From Bacteroidota bacterium (GTDB lineage Bacteria; Bacteroidota; Ignavibacteria; Kryptoniales; JAKASW01): a DNA stretch of 64,000 nt. The stretch is taken from contig JAKAGT010000012.1 of NCBI GenBank assembly GCA_021825585.1, positions 62,001 to 126,000 of the forward strand, given 5' to 3'. The position numbers were made by a program, and so were the translations under genes. How positions within the stretch are numbered: position 1 is the stretch's first letter; each line of letters opens with the position of its first letter. This document shows positions 62,070 through 64,000 of the stretch, piece by piece. Under the pieces are notes generated by a model that searched no databases, had not been told where the DNA came from, and worked only from the letters and a program-made list of their open reading frames with translations.

Positions 62070-64000
62070 ATGAAATTCATCTTCCGCTTCCTCGTTCTCC
62101 TGTTATTGGTTTCAACAACGGGAATTGTTCTCGCACAATCCGAAAAGCGCCCTTTCCAGCTCACGGACCTCAGAAAGCTGGTGAACGTTTACGATCCGCA
62201 GGTATCTCCGGACGGGGGCCGGGTCGCGTTCATCCTCTCCAGAGCCGATTGGGAAAAAGACAAACGAATTCCGGAGATCGAGCTTGTCGATGTTGCGACA
62301 CGCTCAGTGCGGAGCCTGACTTACAACCGCGAAGGCATCTCCAACCTGCAATGGTCCCCTGACGGCAACAGACTCGGCTTCATCGCCGAAGACCCGGAGT
62401 CGAAGAAGCCGCAGATATTTGTCATGCCTATGAACGGGGGCGACCCGGTCCGCATCACCGATTCGAAGACCGGTGTCGAGGAGTTTTCATGGAGCCCGGA
62501 CGGGAAGCAAGTAGCATTCGTGGCACAGGACACGATCCCGAATCCGGAAGCGATCAAGCATCACGAAGATGCTTTCCGGGTCACCGATAATAATTACACC
62601 GTCCGCGCGCCGCTTCAGCCGTGGCATATCTGGATTGTGCCGTCCGACACCGGAAAAGCCAGACAGCTGACGGAGGGGACCTGGAGCCTCCGCTCCGATC
62701 AGGGCACGATGTCACCGCTCGCCTGGACCCCGGACGGAAAGGCGATACTTTTCCAGAAGCTGCCCGACGTTTGGGAGGGAAATGCTTGGCATTGTATAAT
62801 CGCCGAGGTCGACACGAACGGCGGCGATATAAGAACGATTGTAAATGGCCAGGGATCGGGCACGCCGGACTACGGCCCCGGCAGCGGCATACTTGCCTTC
62901 ATGCGCCCCCGCAACGGCGATCAAAACAACGGAAACGCCGTGTATGTGGATATCGACGGTAAAATCACCGATGCAACGCACGAACTCGACCGGAATATCA
63001 ACAATTACACATGGCTGCCTGGCGGCAAGGCATTGCTGCTTTCCGGCGAAAAGGGGACAAAGGGCGTTATCTGGTACCAGCCCGTTAACGGAGCTGCCCG
63101 GGAACTGAACCTGGGCGATGTCGATGCCGGCGGAAAGGTTTCTGTCTCCAACAACGGTGTCCTCGCCTTCGTCGGCAGCACTCCGACTCATCCTTCTGAG
63201 CTTTATATGATGAAATCTACCGGCTCATTGCCGGAACGTCTCACTGACCTTAACGCATTCGTCGACACTCTTGCTATTTCAAGAACCGAAGGAATTGACT
63301 GGAAAGGCCCGAACAACTTCGATGAAGACGGAGCACTCACATATCCTGTCGCATACAAAGTTGGAGAGAAGTATCCGCTGGTGCTTGTAATACACGGCGG
63401 ACCTGAAGGAGCCTCCACTGTGCGTTTCTCGCCGCTCGTGCAGCTACTTGCCGCACAGGGCTTCTTTGTCTTCCAGCCGAACTACCGCGGCAGCACCAAC
63501 CTCGGTGACGCGTATCAGCACGCGATCTTCAGGGATACCGGCGAAGGACCGGGGAAAGACGTCATGGCCGGACTCGCCAAAGTCGAAGCGACAGGAATGA
63601 TAGACACAAGCCGCATCGGTATAACCGGGTGGTCGTACGGCGGGTACATGACCTCGTGGCTTAACGGCTGCTACCCGGACAAGTGGAAAGCCGCAGTCGA
63701 GGGCGCGGCCCTCAACGACTGGGTTATGGATTACACAATTGCTTACTACCAGACGGGGGACATCTATTTCTTCGGCGGCTCGCCGTGGGTTAAGAAGTAC
63801 TGGGACATCTGGCGCGATCAGTCGCCGATTATTTTCGCCGATAAGGTGAAAGCCCCAACTTTGATAATGGGCGATGCCGGAGACGGCAACGTGCCGATCG
63901 TCAACAGCTACGAGATGTACCACGCATTGCGTGACAACGGAGTCCACACAGAATTCTATACCTACCCGGCAGACACACATTTCCCGGGTGACATCGTCCG
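62070..64000 (+). CDS. Secreted S9 prolyl oligopeptidase (dipeptidyl-peptidase-like), partial at the window end
   Basis: 643 codons are visible from ATG 62070; the gene runs off the end. A signal peptide (MKFIFRFLVLLLLVSTTGI ... LAQ) precedes an eight-blade WD-like propeller domain (VYDPQVSPDGGRVAFI; SNLQWSPDGNRLGFIAED; EEFSWSPDGKQVAFVAQ). The catalytic alpha/beta-hydrolase domain has nucleophile Ser522 in ITGWSYGGYMTSWL, Asp605 in GDAGDGNVPIV and His637 in ADTHFPGD, so the triad is complete. It cleaves peptides, probably after proline or as an acyl-aminoacyl peptidase, in the periplasm or outside the cell. Confidence 0.93.
   Translation, partial: MKFIFRFLVLLLLVSTTGIVLAQSEKRPFQLTDLRKLVNVYDPQVSPDGGRVAFILSRADWEKDKRIPEIELVDVATRSVRSLTYNREGISNLQWSPDGNRLGFIAEDPESKKPQIFVMPMNGGDPVRITDSKTGVEEFSWSPDGKQVAFVAQDTIPNPEAIKHHEDAFRVTDNNYTVRAPLQPWHIWIVPSDTGKARQLTEGTWSLRSDQGTMSPLAWTPDGKAILFQKLPDVWEGNAWHCIIAEVDTNGGDIRTIVNGQGSGTPDYGPGSGILAFMRPRNGDQNNGNAVYVDIDGKITDATHELDRNINNYTWLPGGKALLLSGEKGTKGVIWYQPVNGAARELNLGDVDAGGKVSVSNNGVLAFVGSTPTHPSELYMMKSTGSLPERLTDLNAFVDTLAISRTEGIDWKGPNNFDEDGALTYPVAYKVGEKYPLVLVIHGGPEGASTVRFSPLVQLLAAQGFFVFQPNYRGSTNLGDAYQHAIFRDTGEGPGKDVMAGLAKVEATGMIDTSRIGITGWSYGGYMTSWLNGCYPDKWKAAVEGAALNDWVMDYTIAYYQTGDIYFFGGSPWVKKYWDIWRDQSPIIFADKVKAPTLIMGDAGDGNVPIVNSYEMYHALRDNGVHTEFYTYPADTHFPGDIV

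Noticed and set aside
1-64000. CRISPR array or rRNA operon
   Set aside because: No regularly spaced direct repeats and no 16S/23S/5S sequence were seen; the only RNA genes found are SRP RNA and one tRNA.

Overview
The window is a densely packed stretch of bacterial chromosome. It probably comes from an Ignavibacteria/Kryptonia-like member of the Bacteroidetes-Chlorobi (FCB) group. Three large exported proteins end in the NYPNPFNP-type sorting domain of the type IX secretion system (T9SS), and the window also carries a PorV/PorQ-family protein, TonB-dependent receptor architecture, a GWxTD protein, and long PAS/GAF hybrid histidine kinases. The Gram-negative envelope is supported by heptose epimerase HldD, many lipoboxes and beta-barrel proteins. 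Taxonomy is an inference from gene content; no rRNA is present.

Layout. 1-3408 (+): the tail of an NFACT/RqcH-like protein, a receiver-like protein and a sensor kinase. 3426-7304 (-): an overlapping operon of an eIF2B-fold protein and a complete ECF transporter (S, T, A, A'). 7514-8692 (+): an AIF-like flavoprotein. 8754-13268 (-): two paralogous nine-heme c-type cytochromes with T9SS sorting domains. 13543-17099 (-): phosphofructokinase with pyrophosphate-type signatures, methylglyoxal synthase, RNase E/G. 17739-17954 (-): SRP RNA and tRNA-Ala. 18154-29950 (-): hldD, dprA, two hybrid kinases (one of 1647 residues), a GlmM-like mutase, a GNAT acetyltransferase, coaX and birA. 30143-36663 (+): a decayed beta-barrel remnant, a class A beta-lactamase-like serine hydrolase, an alpha/beta hydrolase, a site-2 protease with CBS domains overlapping a GWxTD lipoprotein, and a Sel1-repeat protein. 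36693-42819 (-): a six-gene overlapping operon (NlpC/P60, UbiD, lipoprotein, M1-like protein without zinc ligands, membrane protein, peptide deformylase). 43019-54986 (-): a surface operon (large exported protein, T9SS-sorted protein, RAYT transposase element, lipoprotein, TonB-type receptor, PorV-like barrel, NHL-type lipoprotein). 55127-58761: a monoheme cytochrome, barrel and gene remnants, and a restriction-modification pair (SacI-family nuclease, D12 adenine methylase). 59004-64000 (+): a beta-propeller lipoprotein, an outer-membrane barrel, a small exported protein and the start of an S9 prolyl oligopeptidase.

The points most worth following are: (i) the nonaheme cytochromes that appear to be exported through T9SS; (ii) a REP-associated tyrosine transposase flanked by near-identical palindromes, interrupted by an in-frame TGA and supplying the start codon of the next lipoprotein gene; (iii) an M1-peptidase-like protein that has lost its zinc site; (iv) an eIF2B-fold protein without the isomerase cysteine, coupled to an ECF transporter; (v) a SacI-like restriction module lying beside gene remnants.
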